DNA of 64,000 nucleotides from CAYSCZ01 sp964429655 (GTDB lineage: Bacteria; Bacteroidota; Bacteroidia; Cytophagales; Cyclobacteriaceae): contig CAYSCZ010000003.1 of assembly GCA_964429655.1 (NCBI GenBank), positions 42,420 through 106,419 of the forward strand, in the 5' to 3' direction. This document shows, in pieces, positions 9,055-21,392 of this stretch (the stretch's first letter is position 1; each line of letters begins with the position of its first letter). The position numbers were made by a program, and so were the translations under genes. The notes under the pieces were generated by a model. That model did not search any database. It was not told where the DNA came from and saw only the letters and a program-made list of their open reading frames with translations.

Positions 9055-9281
9055 CGTATTTATAAACTACTTAAGCAGGATCTTAATCTTTTCAAGATTC
9101 AAAAATAAGAAATTTTATAAGATAAGACGTTGGACATATTGAACAGATTGTTTCCTCATGAACTTACACGCAATATCCCTCATAAAGCCCCAATCAAATA
9201 TTTATTTCACACCACCTTAACAATTAGCTAACTGGTTGACAAAGTACGATTTGTATTTTTAAGATGTGTTAGTTACTAATC
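9055..9281. other. Divergent intergenic region upstream of the giant surface protein
   Basis: The 227-bp AT-rich region must hold the promoters of both flanking genes. On the plus strand a TTGACA-like hexamer at about 9237 and the stretch TACGATTTG near 9246 resemble promoter elements, but neither fits the TAnnTTTG consensus exactly. No RNA gene or repeat is seen. Confidence 0.3.
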
Positions 9282-12200
9282 ATGCTTAAAAAATTCTTTC
9301 TGTACCTGGCTTTAATTTCCCAGTTTCAAGTTATTGCCCAGCTTAGTGATGATTTCTCCGATGGAGATTTTTCAAATAACCCTTCATGGTCAGGGGATAA
9401 TGCTGAATTTCAAATTATCTCCAATCAGTTAAACAATAACGGTCCGGATGGTAATGGTGAGCAATATTTATCCACTCCAAACGCCTATATTGATAATACG
9501 ACATGGGAATTTCTGCTGGAAATAGATGTCAACCCCTCCAGTTCAAATAAAACCAGAATCTACCTGGTATCTGACCAGGCCAATCTCGAGGGGAATCTTA
9601 ACGGTTATTTTGTTGAAATTGGTGAATCCACAGATGATTTTATCAATATTGAAAGACAAGATGGTTCGAATACCACATCAATTTTTACCGGTAGCACAGC
9701 TTTTATCGGTAGCATTTCAGTTCGGATTAGGGTGACTCGTAATGCCTCAGGCACCTGGGAGGTATTCTCTGATGACAGTGGCGGAACATCCTTTTCTTTA
9801 GAAGGCACTTTTATGGATAATAACCATACATCCTCTGCATTTTTTGGTGTTCTCGTAGAACATACCTCTACCAGGAGGAATTCTTTTTTCTTTGATGATT
9901 TTAGCATAACGTCTAGTGGAGGCACAGATACCGAAAAGCCAACACTAGAAATGCTAACTGTAATCAGTGACACCGTACTGGATGTATTGTTTTCCGAAGC
10001 TGTTGAGCAAGCATCTGCTGAAAACGCCATCAATTACCAGGCTAATAATGGGTTGGGCATTCCTAATTCAGCCACAAGAGATGGGAGCAATAATTCCCTG
10101 GTGCACCTGACTTTTTCTACAGCTTTCACAGATGGGTTATCCAATGAACTATCGATAGAAAACATTGAAGACCTTGCCGGAAATGTGATTGATTCTACCG
10201 GTTCGACATTCACCTTTGATGCAGGGGATACCGAAAAGCCAACCCTAGAAATGCTAACTGTAATCAGTGACACCGTACTGGATGTATTGTTTTCCGAAGN
10301 NNNNNNNNNNNNNNNNNNNNNNNNNNNNNNNNNNNNNNNNNNNNNNNNNNNNNNNNNNNNNNNNNNNNNNNNNNNNNNNNNNNNNNNNNNNNNNNNNNNA
10401 ATTCAGCCACAAGAGATGGGAGCAATAATTCCCTGGTGCACCTGACTTTTTCTAGAGCTTTCACAGATGGGTTATCCAATGAACTATCGATAGAAAACAT
10501 TGAAGATCTTGCCGGAAATTTGATTGATTCTACCGGTTCGACATTCACCTATACGGCTCCGGTTATCGTCAATTTTCGGGAGGTGGTCATCAATGAAATA
10601 ATGCCTGATCCGAATCCTGTAATTGGTCTTCCAGACGCTGAATATATTGAATTGTTTAACAAAACCGATGAGCCCATTTTACTGAATGGATGGGAGATTG
10701 AAGGAGCGATTAATGATATTTCCGGCATCACTATACCTGGAGAAGATTTTATTGTACTAACAGACAATTCCGATGTTGGTCTGTTCGATATGTCACTCCC
10801 CATCTTTGGTGTTTCCTTTGCAAGTCTTACCAATGGAGGGGAAACAATAATTTTGAAAGACAACAATGGATCAATCATAGACTCCCTGCAATATGATGGT
10901 TCAACAGGTGGAAATGCTTTTGAGCAGATTAATCCTGAGCTAGATTTTTTTCTGTCTATTAACTATGGAAACAGCACCGACCCGGATGGTGGTACACCCG
11001 GAGCACAAAATTCTATTTTTGATGACACGCCCGATACTGAAGCCCCCGTCATTGTAAGTGTGACTGTAATCAACAGCATACAGTTGGATGTTCAGTTTAA
11101 CGAAACCCTGGATGAATCAACTGCTGAAACTGTAGGGAATTACTCGGTTAATAATGGCATAGGAAATGCCAACAATGCTGACCTCGATGGCGATGACCCA
11201 ACCTTAGTGCATCTTACATTCAGTGCCCTTCAAAGTGGACTGGAAAATACGCTCACCATCAATAATGTGGAGGACCTATTCGGAAACCCAACCGACAATG
11301 TTACCTCTAATTTTACTTTTATTGAATTCTCAACACCAGCATTCCGGGAGGTGGTCATCAATGAGCTATTTACCGACCAGGGCGGATCGAATCCCATTAC
11401 CAATGATTATGTGGAATTACTGAATATTACTACCGATAAATTTTTTAAGCTGGATGGATGGACCATTGAAGACAATAATGCCGAACCCGAGGACCTTTCA
11501 TCTGTTGTTTTAGCGCCTGGGGCGTTTATTATCCTTTCCACTGATCCCAGTGAGTTTAATTCTGGCATTGAAACAATGGATGTGAGTTTGCCAAATTTCA
11601 ACAACGACGATGATGCGGCGGTACTCAGAGATCCTGATGGTAACCTTATCGACTCGGTTGGATATGGCAACCTGGAAGATGGTATCAGTTTAGAGCAAAT
11701 CAACCCGGAAATCAGCTTCTTCCTAAAAAGCAACTATGGAAACAGCACCGACCCGGATGGTGGTACACCCGGAGCACAAAATTCTATTTTTGATGACACG
11801 CCCGATACTGAAGCCCCCGTCATTGTAAGTGTGACTGTAATCAACAGCATACAGTTGGATGTTCAGTTTAACGAAACCCTGGATGAATCAACTGCTGAAA
11901 CTGTAGGGAATTACTCGGTTAATAATGGCATAGGAAATGCCAACAATGCTGACCTCGATGGCGATGACCCAACCTTAGTGCATCTTACATTCAGTGCCCT
12001 TCAAAGTGGACTGGAAAATACGCTCACCATCAATAATGTGGAGGACCTATTCGGAAACCCAACCGACAATGTTACCTCTAATTTTACTTTTATTGAATTC
12101 TCAACACCAGCATTCCGGGAGGTGGTCATCAATGAGCTATTTACCGACCAGGGCGGATCGAATCCCATTACCAATGATTATGTGGAATTACTGAATATTA

Positions 12201-15200
12201 CTACCGATAAATTTTTTAAGCTGGATGGATGGACCATTGAAGACAATAATGCCGAACCCGAGGACCTTTCATCTGTTGTTTTAGCGCCTGGGGCGTTTAT
12301 TATCCTTTCCACTGATCCCAGTGAGTTTAATTCTGGCATTGAAACAATGGATGTGAGTTTGCCAAATTTCAACAACGACGATGATGCGGCGGTACTCAGA
12401 GATCCTGATGGTAACCTTATCGACTCGGTTGGATATGGCAACCTGGAAGATGGTATCAGTTTAGAGCAAATCAACCCGGAAATCAGCTTCTTCCTAAAAA
12501 GCAACTATGGAAACAGCACCGACCCGGATGGTGGTACACCCGGAGTACAAAATTCTATTAATGACATGACAACTGATGATACAACGCCTAATATTGAGAA
12601 TGTCATAATAATAAGTGGTACGGAATTAGATGTTCAATTTGATAAATCTCTGGATGAAACGACTGCTTTCAATATTGTGAATTACTCAGTGACAAATGTT
12701 GGCAATCCTTCAGCAGCTATTTTGGATGATTCAGAGGATGCACTGGTCCACCTCATATTCAGTAATTCTTTCCAAAATGGGGTGGAGAGCACCTTAACGG
12801 TAAATAATGTGGAGGATGTATTTGGTAATGCCACAAACAATATTTCCTTCAATTTTACTTTTGTTAGGGCTGAGCTGAAAGATATTATCATCAATGAAAT
12901 ACTAGCCGACATCAGTCCTACCATTGGACTGCCAGAAGAGGAATATGTAGAAATTTATAACAGAAGTGATAAAAATATCGACCTGAGAGGATATACTCTG
13001 AATGATAAAAGATTAAGCGATAACAGTTTTTTTATTGAGGTTGATCAATATTTAATCATTACGGATGATAGCAACCTGGAGCTATTTCAGGACTTTGGTG
13101 ATGTATTAACTATCCCTTCATTTGATGGCTTAACCAATAGTGGGGAAAAAATAACACTTAAAGATGAACTAAATAACCAGGTGATAGATAGTGTGGAATA
13201 TGATTTAAGTTGGTATAGGGACGAATCAAAAGCCGAAGGAGGCTACGCATTAGAATTAATAAATCCTAATCTTCCCTGTAGTGGAAGAAACAACTGGACA
13301 GCCTCCAATGACGATGTAGGTGGTACGCCTGGCCAGGAGAATTCTGTTTTTGATTTATCTCCAGACAGTCAGGCCCCCGGCATACAATCCATTGATGTGC
13401 TAAAACAAGATTCAATGGTTATCGCTTTTGATGAACCAATGGATGAAGCCACACTACTAGGGGCCAATGTTCGATTGGATCAAGGTATTAATGTTTCCGA
13501 TATTAATATTTCTCCGAATTTGGAGTCCATTATTTTAATACTAAATAATCCACTCCAATCAGAGCAATTTTATAATGTGACCATTCAAGGTGCTACCGAT
13601 TGTTCGGGTAATGCATTAAGTACCCAACCTGTTGAATTTTTCTATGATGTCTCACCGCCTGAGCTTTTAAGGATTCGTATTACCGGAAATTCAAGTGTAC
13701 AATTGATATTTGATGAACCATTAAACGAGCCTAAGGCTGAAGATGAGGATAATTACCTTATCAACAGCGTAGATTCCCCTGAAAGTGCGCGCCTAAAAGA
13801 TGATTTTACAAACAGAATATCATTATCCTTTGAAAATGAATTCGAATTGAATGTCCAAAATACCTTAGCCATCTCTAATCTTGAAGATACAGTGGGAAAT
13901 GATATCGAAGACTTATCTGATGCATTTGTTTTCAAAGATGAAATTGATTCTATCGTCGTCATTGCCCCAAATCTTGTTGATGTTTCTTTTATCGTAGAAC
14001 CTTCTATGAGCTCAGTAGAAAACATCAAAAACTACGAGGTTACAGACGATGAAGGAGGCCAAAGCGATGATGGAATTGGTAATCCCATAGGTGCCATTCA
14101 AGATGATGATAATCCTAAACTGATTCATTTATTATTTATCGATAATCTTAATGAGAATGATGATCTATTCCTGGAAGTGGATAGTATTTTCAATCTAACA
14201 GGTGAATTGTTAACCACCCCAACAAAGGAATTTATCTATGATACCCGCAGACCGACGTTAGATTCTGTAGAAGTAATAGATGAGGATTCTTTGATCGCTT
14301 ACTTCAATGAAGCGCTTGATATCACTACAGCAGAAGCAGTAACCAATTATGAACTAGAGAATAATGAAAATCCGGTCAGGGCAACATTGTTACCGGATAA
14401 TTCAAGTGTCGTACTGATGTTTGGCAATTTATTTCAGATCGAAATTGAAGATCGATTGAGGGTAGATAACATAAAAGATGTTTTTGGAAATACGATAACC
14501 AGCAGTCAGTCTGAACCTTTCTTTTATGACCCACTGGCGCCACGAATTGATACTGTAATCATCCTATCGGAAAGGTCGCTTCAGATCACCTTCAGTGAAG
14601 TGGTGGAACAAGGATCATCAGAAAATATTAATAATTATGATTTAGAAGGTATCAATCCGGTATCAGCCAGTCGGCTTGATGTGGATTCATCAAAAGTGAT
14701 CCTATTATTTTCTAATGACTTTATAGCAGCTGAAAATTTGACCCTAAATATCATAAGCATACAGGATTTTGCCGGCAATGCGATCTCTGATCCCCGAACT
14801 TTTCCCATTAACACACTGAACCTGGCTATTTCCAGCATAACACCTACCAGTGATAGTTCATTATTGATATCATTTTCTAAAAATATTGAGGGTAATTCTG
14901 CGCTAAATGCTTCCAATTATTTGCTTGGCGACACTTTGCCACCGATTGCTGTTCAATTAAATAATAGCAGGGAAGTCCTACTCAGCTTTAACATCAGATT
15001 TCCCCTGGACTCGGTAATTGATCTCACAATAAATAATGTCTCAGGTGTAAATGGAAGCTCACTATTTGCTAACTATTATGATTTCCGATTTGATAATCTC
15101 TTTGAAGGATTGCAAATTATTAACAATAAAAACCTTGAATTAGACTTTGAGGTCCCATTATTAAATAAACCTGGATCGGATAAATTTTCAGTTTTAGGAA

Positions 15201-18200
15201 TCGGCAGTCCTTCCCTAACAGCCTTGGATGGTGAAGATCCATCGATCATTCGATTATTTTTTAACGAAAATTTCAAGTTTGATCAACAATTTTCAATCCT
15301 TTGGGATACCATCCGGATCGAGCCAGGCACATTAATACCTGCTTTTTCTTTTGATTTTCAAATTGATATGACGCCTCCCTCAGTAGATAGCATTAATTCA
15401 ATTCTCGGAGAGAAAATTTTCGTCGAATTCAATGAACCTGTTGAGGAGGTGAGTGTTGTTGCAACCAATCATTATGAAGTATTAGGTTTAGGCAATCCCA
15501 ATTCAATAGATTTTGATGACGAACTGCCAACGCATGCGACTTTGAATCTTGAGCAATCCCTTCAGGATGGCCTTACTTATTCTTTGATCATAGATAGGGT
15601 TGCAGATTTATCTGGTAATGAAATAGAAGCTGATACTATATCGTTCACCTTTAAGGCTCCTGCTATGGCTTCATCCCGTGATGTGGTTATTAATGAAATC
15701 TTTCCAGATCCAGGTGAGAACGGGTCACTACCGAATGCAGAATACTTGGAGCTATTCAATGCTTCAGAAGATACTTTTGATCTGTTAAACTGGAAAATTG
15801 AAGGAGCTGGAAGCCTTTTACCAAAATATTTATTAAAGCCAAACGAATTTGTAATCCTCACCTCAAATCAAAATGTATCATTGTTTGATGGCTTACCAGT
15901 TGTTTCATGGAATTCAGCTAGTGATGCCCAACTTACTAATGGCGGAGAGGTCCTTAAGATCTTTGATGTGTTTGGAACTTTAGTTGATTCGGTGTCCTAT
16001 GGTAATGCATCCGATGGCATAAGCATTGAGCAAGTAAATCCATTTCTACCATTCACTTTGGCATCAAATTATAAGAATTCAAATGCTGAAATTGGTGGCA
16101 CACCGGGCGTGCAAAACACAGTCTTTGATGATGCCCCGGATACAACGTCGCCGCAGCTGGCAGCCCTGATCGTTTTGAGTGATTCCTCGCTCGAACTTAC
16201 TTTTGATGAGCCGTTGGATACTACCGCACTTAACCCGGATAATTATCTTATCAATAACGATATCTTCGGACCTGATTCCATTCTAATGATTGGTTCTGAC
16301 CAAATCCTCCTGACATTTCCCAATTCATTTACCAGCGGCCTTGAAAACACCCTTACCATCAATGGCATCCGAGACCTTTTTGGAAATGCGGTTGCTGGCC
16401 TTCAGGTGGATTTCACTTACTTCAATTTGTCTGCTCCCGGGTTTAGGGATGTGGTGGTCAACGAATTGCTGGCTGGCCCCAATGATCGTGAATTTATTGA
16501 ACTATTTAACACCACTGATAATTTCTTTAACCTTTCCGGATGGCAACTGCTCGACAATGTGGACAATGCCGCTACCTTACCCAATTTCATACTTGAACCG
16601 GGCCGGTTTGTCGTCATCGGTAATAGTGAAGGCCAGGATTCCATTGAGGCATCGGGTAGTTTTCCTTTCCTGAATGTCAGTGGGTTAGAGACGGTTCGCT
16701 TGTTGGATAATGCGGGCAATTTGATTGATACTTTAAGTTATACGGGTAGCACAGATAATATTTCCCTGGAGCAGGTCAACCCATTTATCGGCTTCTTCCT
16801 TGAAGATAATTACGCACCAAGTATCGATGCAACCGGAAGCACGCCAAACCAACAAAACACAGTCTTTGATGATGCCCCGGATACAACGTCGCCGCAGCTG
16901 GCAGCCCNNNNNNNNNNNNNNNNNNNNNNNNNNNNNNNNNNNNNNNNNNNNNNNNNNNNNNNNNNNNNNNNNNNNNNNNNNNNNNNNNNNNNNNNNNNNN
17001 NNNNNNNCCGAGACCTTTTTGGAAATGCGGTTGCTGGCCTTCAGGTGGATTTCACTTACTTCCGTACGGAAACAGCCGAAGCAAGGGATCTGATCATTAA
17101 TGAAATTATGGCAGACCCAACACCTATCGTCGGGTTACCCGAAGCAGAGTATGTTGAAATATTCAATAGGAGTACAAAAAATATTGATATACAAGGATTT
17201 ACATTGAATTCCAAGGTTATAACCAATTCTAGAAATGTCGTCACTCCGGGGGCATATTTGGTGCTAACTGATGACTCTAATGTCCAACTGTTTGATGATT
17301 CAGTGGACATCATACCTTTAAATTCCTTTGATGCCCTCACCAACGGCGGTGAACTATTGAAATTACAGAATGCATTTGGAAATGTGATAGATTCGGTAGA
17401 ATATATTTTAGCATGGTATGGAGACGCGATCAAAGATAATGGTGGCTATAGTTTAGAGTTAATCAATCCAGCCATTGAAAACAATGGCGCTTCCAATTGG
17501 ATAGCTTCAGAAGATGATTCGGGAGGTACACCAGGCATTCAAAACTCTGTATTTAGCGATGTTGCTGATTTGTCTGAACCTGGAATTCAAGATATCACTG
17601 TGTTATCCAATACCTCCATATCCATAACTTTTACTGAAGAAATATTACAAAATCTTCAGCCCAACGACATAAGTGTAAACAATGGCATTGGAAATCCAAT
17701 TACATTAGTTTTTTCTCCAAATTCCTTATCACTCGATTTGACTTTCCCAATATTTTTTATGGGTGATCTTGAATTGACCGTTTCAATAAATAGTTTAGAA
17801 GACCTCAATGGCAATGTTAATTCACTGGCCTCCGGCAGCTTTACTTTCTTCGATACAGACGAAGCGGACGTTCGTGATGTTGTAATCAACGAGCTACTTC
17901 CAAAAGAAAGTCCGGTCGTGGCTTTACCAAATGCCGAATTTGTTGAGTTGTATAATTCAAGTGGAAAGAACATTCAACTTGAAAACTGGATAATAAGTGA
18001 TGCTTCAAATTCTGAAACTAGCCTCAATAATTTCATCCTAAAACCTAATGGCTATCTAATTCTCACCTCAAACAGCAATGCGATTGCTTTTCAAGCATTT
18101 GGCGATGTGATGGGATTAACAAGCTTCCCATCTTTAAATAATAATGGTGATGATTTAAGCCTAAGGGATGCAAAGGGAAATATTATCGATTTTGTCAATT

Positions 18201-20296
18201 ACTCCATAAATTGGTATGAAGATGAAAGGGATCAGGGTGGTTATACATTGGAACAAATTAATCCAGAAGCTACCTGTAGCGGTGCGTCAAATTGGGCTGC
18301 TTCCAATAATAATAATGGAGGAACCCCGGGTAGTCAGAATTCAGTGTTTGATATCTCACCAGATGTGATAGCTCCATTGATCAGCAGCACAAATATTTTG
18401 CGAAATCAACTAATCATCCGGTTCAATGAATCTATAGATCCCGGATCAGTTGCTGAAGACGATTTTATTTTCAGTCCTGAAATCTCAATCGGGTCCATAA
18501 ATTTTAATGAGCCTGTTAATGATCAGATCGTTTTAACTACGCAATCAGAATTTCCGGAAGGCAGAATAGTTGATATAGCGATTAAGTCTATAAGTGATTG
18601 TGAAGCAAACGTAATTTCGGATACAACCATACAAATTGGAATAGGTGATAACCCTTTATTTAATGAAATTATATTCACTGAGCTTATGATTGACCATAAC
18701 CCGGTGAAAGAAAGTCTTCCGGATGCCAAATATATAGAATTATATAATCGAACAGATCGTGTTCTAAGTTTGGGTGGATTAATCATTTCTGATGGATCAA
18801 CCGACAGAGTTCTTGAAGAAAACATCATCCTTCCTAATCAATACGTGCTGGTAATAGATGATGATGACCTGGATGATTTTCGTGAGATTGCTCAAACAAG
18901 CACGGTATCTAGTTTATCCTTTTTAAATGTTACTGCGGATGATCTAGTACTTTTTGATTCACTGGGAAATATAATCTTCACATTGAGCTATGACGAAGAT
19001 TGGTATGACGATAATTCTATAGACGGTGGTGTTTCACTGGAAATGATAGATATTTCCAATCCATGTGCAGGGGACAGGAACTGGACTGCCTCTGTTGATG
19101 CTGTTGGAGGCACTCCGGGAAGCATAAACGCTGTTGCAACTGACAATCCTGATAATTTTGGCCCTGAATTGCAACAGGCAGTTCCTCAATCTGAAGATAA
19201 GCTGCTGATATATTTTAATGAAAAACTTAAAATAGCTGATATTTCAACTTTTCAATTTTCAATTTCAAATGGCTTAGCAGTTGTACAACAGGCATTGGTT
19301 TATCCGACGTTCGACAGGGTTCTGATAGCAACCAATGGAAATTTTGAAGAGAACATAGAATATACGCTTACAGCCAATAACGTGATTGATTGTAATGGGA
19401 ATATCATAAACAGTCAGGGTAATTCTGTGAATTTCACAATTCCTGATCAAGGAGATTCACTGGATGTTATCATCAATGAAGTCCTCTTCAATCCTAGATC
19501 GACCGGGGTTGACTATGTAGAAATTTACAATAACAGTGATAAAAACATCAACTTAAAAAACTGGCAGTTGGCACGAAGAAATACATCGGGATTAATAGAT
19601 GATTTTGATAAGATAATCACCCAGGATATTATCATACCATCCAGAACTTTTAAATTATTGACACCTGAGCCTGAGACAATACAAATAGAATACCCTAATA
19701 ATGATACTGATGTAATGATAGCGCTGGAAGCGATGCCATCCTATCCAAATACTGAAGGGACGGTTGTATTACTTGATTCATTAAATAACATTATAGATTT
19801 ATTTGATTATGAGGAAGACTTTCACAGTTCATTATTAGAAAGCGTTGATGGTGTTTCCCTCGAAAGGATAACATTTGATGGCCCAACCAATGATCAAGAC
19901 AACTGGATATCCGCTGCAAGCAATGCTGGATTTGGCACACCCGGTATCATGAATTCTCAATTTCGAGAAAATTTTGACAGCCAGGCAGCAACTGCTGAAA
20001 TTACATTAGACAAGGAAGTGTTCGTTCCTGGTGATGATTTCGTGACTATTCAGTTTAATTTTTCCCAAAGTGGTAATTTCGGAAATATAAATATTTTTGA
20101 CCCGGCAGGTCGGTTGATCAGAAACTTAGCAAATGGTGAGTCTTTACCAACCGAAGGATTTATTCAGTGGGACGGTACAGATAATAACGGCAATAGGGTA
20201 AGAATCGGGTACTACTTGGTATTTTTTGAAATATTTAATGGCGGTGGTGATAAAAAAACATTGAAAGAAAAAATAGCTGTTGGGTCGAGGTTTTAA
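9282..20296 (+). CDS. Giant secreted multidomain protein with Ig-like (SbsA-type) and lamin-tail domains
   Basis: One gene that appears split by an N-gap. The frame changes at gap 10300-10399, but replacing 100 N by the 65 nt seen in the preceding repeat restores one frame. With 202 nt in the second gap the protein is about 3,693 residues. An N-terminal signal peptide (MLKKFF..., probable cleavage after IAQ) is followed by a laminin-G/concanavalin-like domain (about 20-210). Bacterial Ig-like domains then alternate with ten lamin-tail domains, recognised by R-D/E-V-V-I-N-E-x and Y/F-V/I-E-L-F/Y-N, starting near residues 421, 678, 935, 1186, 2119, 2375, 2621, 2885, 3148 and 3417. A run of eight Ig-like domains without lamin-tail partners lies between the fourth and fifth. 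The last ~105 residues form a FlgD-like Ig fold ending in KIAVGSRF. It is probably exported and displayed at the surface, and adhesion is inferred. Confidence 0.85.
9925..10560 (+). repeat. 300-bp tandem repeat (one Ig-like domain), interrupted by assembly gap
   Basis: CCGAAAAGCC recurs at 9931 and 10231, exactly 300 bp apart, and the sequence between is nearly identical with a few substitutions. The second copy contains the first N-gap and ends by diverging after the CATTCACCT that follows CCGGTTCGA. The unit encodes one Ig-like domain of 100 residues. Confidence 0.9.
10300..10399. other. Assembly gap (100 N), predicted true length 65 nt
   Basis: The left flank ends in TTTTCCGAAG and the right flank begins AATTCAGCCAC. 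In the preceding 300-bp copy the same flanks enclose 10000-10064, which is 65 nt. Using 65 nt makes the upstream frame (starting 9282) continuous with the downstream frame, so the 100 N are a placeholder. Confidence 0.9.
10961..12502 (+). repeat. Perfect 771-bp tandem duplication (Ig-like plus lamin-tail pair)
   Basis: Units 10961-11731 and 11732-12502 look identical at nucleotide level by eye, and identity runs about 40 bp into the sequence after 12502 before diverging (GGAGCACAAAA versus GGAGTACAAAA). Each encodes 257 residues: one Ig-like and one lamin-tail domain. The absence of even silent differences indicates very recent duplication or gene conversion. Confidence 0.92.
16111..17060 (+). 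repeat. Dispersed 741-bp-spaced repeat of an Ig-like domain with assembly gap in copy two
   Basis: The segment from CAAAACACAGTCTTTGATG (near 16111) to TTTCACTTACTTC (near 16421) recurs from about 16852 to 17060. Copy two contains the second N-gap. The flanks are spaced 741 bp on the left, and the same spacing holds on the right if the gap is 202 nt. Sequences after each copy encode different lamin-tail domains, so only the Ig-like part is shared. Confidence 0.88.
16908..17007. other. Assembly gap (100 N), predicted true length 202 nt
   Basis: The flanks GCAGCCC and CCGAGACC enclose 16167-16368 (202 nt) in the earlier copy. The difference from 100 is 102, a multiple of three, which explains why the frame reads through the N run. 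About 34 residues are therefore missing from a naive translation. Confidence 0.88.
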
Positions 20297-20306
20297 CATT
20301 CCATCC

Positions 20307-20654
20307 TTAAAATTCTTTTTCGAAATAATCAATGATATGTGTTTTAAGAAGTATTTCTTGTTCTAATAAATCAAAATGAGGTAATTTTTTAGTATTTATC
20401 CAATGTGGCCAACCATCTACATCCAATCCTTCAAGTTGGTAATAACCTGAATAACTAAGCACCTTGCAGATTGCAATATGCATCAGATCTTGTTTTTCTT
20501 CTTTCGAAAAATTTTTTCGCCCTTGCCCTAATTCCTGCACACCAATTAGAAATAAGACACCGTTGAGGTCTTTTGGTTTCTTTCCAATTATTTGCTCTAT
20601 TTTTTTTAATAGCAATTGCCATTTTCTTTCAAATTCAAGATCTTTCTTATACAT
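20307..20654 (-). CDS. Conserved hypothetical protein, small soluble
   Basis: A 115-residue cytoplasmic protein, mostly helical, with no signal peptide. The N-terminus is MYKKDLEFERKWQLLLKKIE, and a central motif FLIGVQELGQGRKNFSKEEKQ is followed by LEGLDVDGWPHW. It looks like a conserved Bacteroidota family of unknown function. It converges on the giant surface gene (10-bp gap) and is divergent from comF, with 16 bp between the starts. No function is proposed. Confidence 0.7.
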   Translation of the reverse strand: MYKKDLEFERKWQLLLKKIEQIIGKKPKDLNGVLFLIGVQELGQGRKNFSKEEKQDLMHIAICKVLSYSGYYQLEGLDVDGWPHWINTKKLPHFDLLEQEILLKTHIIDYFEKEF

Positions 20655-20670
20655 AAATTAATAACTGTAG

Positions 20671-21342
20671 ATGACTTTCTTTAATCATTTTATTCAATTA
20701 ATATTTCCTGAGGTTTGTCTTAATTGTGGTAGAAAATTAACTACTGACGAAGTATATGTATGCCTTCATTGTAAAGAAAACTTACCAAAGATAAAGCGAC
20801 CCCTATCCCCTGACCTCAAAGAAAGATTAGCATATATTCCAAAGCTAAAGCATGCCATCGGTTTTCTTTCATTTATTTCGAAAGGTATTACTCAAAAACT
20901 AATTCACAATATAAAATACAATAACAGGCCCAAATTGGCTGAATTATTAGGCTATTGGTTTGGAGAGGAAATATTAGCTTACAGAAACGACTTTGACTAC
21001 ATAATTCCAGTTCCGTTGCATAAAAGTAAGCTCACAAAGCGAGGATATAATCAAAGTGAACATATAGCAAATGGACTTTCAATGAAATTAGAAATAGAAG
21101 TGAAAAAATCCTCTGTTGAAAAAGTCATCAACACCAGCACTCAAACTAAAATTCAAAAGCTAGACAGGTTTCAAAATGTAAAGAATAGCTTTGTGATAGG
21201 CGATCAAAAAGGGCTAGCCGGAAAAAATATATTGATTGTTGATGATGTTATTACTACCGGCGCAACCATAGAATCCCTGGTTAATGCTATTGGTGTGGAT
21301 CAAATAAAATCCGTAAGTGTTGCTTGTATTGCGTATAAATAA
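20671..21342 (+). CDS. comF: ComF-family phosphoribosyltransferase-like protein
   Basis: ComF proteins take part in DNA uptake and replication-linked DNA processing in naturally transformable bacteria. The exact reaction is not established. The 223-residue protein has the two parts expected: an N-terminal four-cysteine zinc knuckle (C16, C19, C31, C34) and a PRTase domain. PVPLHKSKLTKRGYNQSE is the family signature, and ILIVDDVITTGAT is the PRPP-binding loop. It is the only gene on its strand here and ends at a strong bidirectional terminator. Confidence 0.87.
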   Translation: MTFFNHFIQLIFPEVCLNCGRKLTTDEVYVCLHCKENLPKIKRPLSPDLKERLAYIPKLKHAIGFLSFISKGITQKLIHNIKYNNRPKLAELLGYWFGEEILAYRNDFDYIIPVPLHKSKLTKRGYNQSEHIANGLSMKLEIEVKKSSVEKVINTSTQTKIQKLDRFQNVKNSFVIGDQKGLAGKNILIVDDVITTGATIESLVNAIGVDQIKSVSVACIAYK

Positions 21343-21368
21343 AAAAGCTCCAAGAATGGAGCTTTTTT
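21341..21368. terminator. Bidirectional intrinsic terminator between comF and gldJ
   Basis: An 11-bp perfect stem AAAAAAGCTCC (21341-21351) and GGAGCTTTTTT (21358-21368) has a 6-nt loop. It carries A and T runs on both sides, so it works for comF on the plus strand and for the minus-strand gldJ-like gene. Confidence 0.92.
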
Positions 21369-21392
21369 ATTTGGAAAAAGAATTTTAAAAAT

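Noticed and set aside
9230..9275. Strong promoter for the giant surface gene from TTGACA and TACGATTTG
   Set aside because: The -7 candidate has one base too many between TA and TTTG, and spacing to any -33 element is inconsistent, so it was not listed as a promoter.
9605..10548. Minus-strand frames opposite the first Ig-like repeats
   Set aside because: They mirror the giant surface gene and repeat with it; one spans the N-gap and its partial identity follows only from the repeated plus strand.
11223..12504. Pairs of identical small frames spaced 771 bp apart
   Set aside because: They are alternative frames of the perfect duplication in the giant gene, not separate duplicated genes.
16341..17093. 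Alternative-frame ORFs across the second N-gap
   Set aside because: They lie inside the in-frame giant gene and have low-complexity shadow content.
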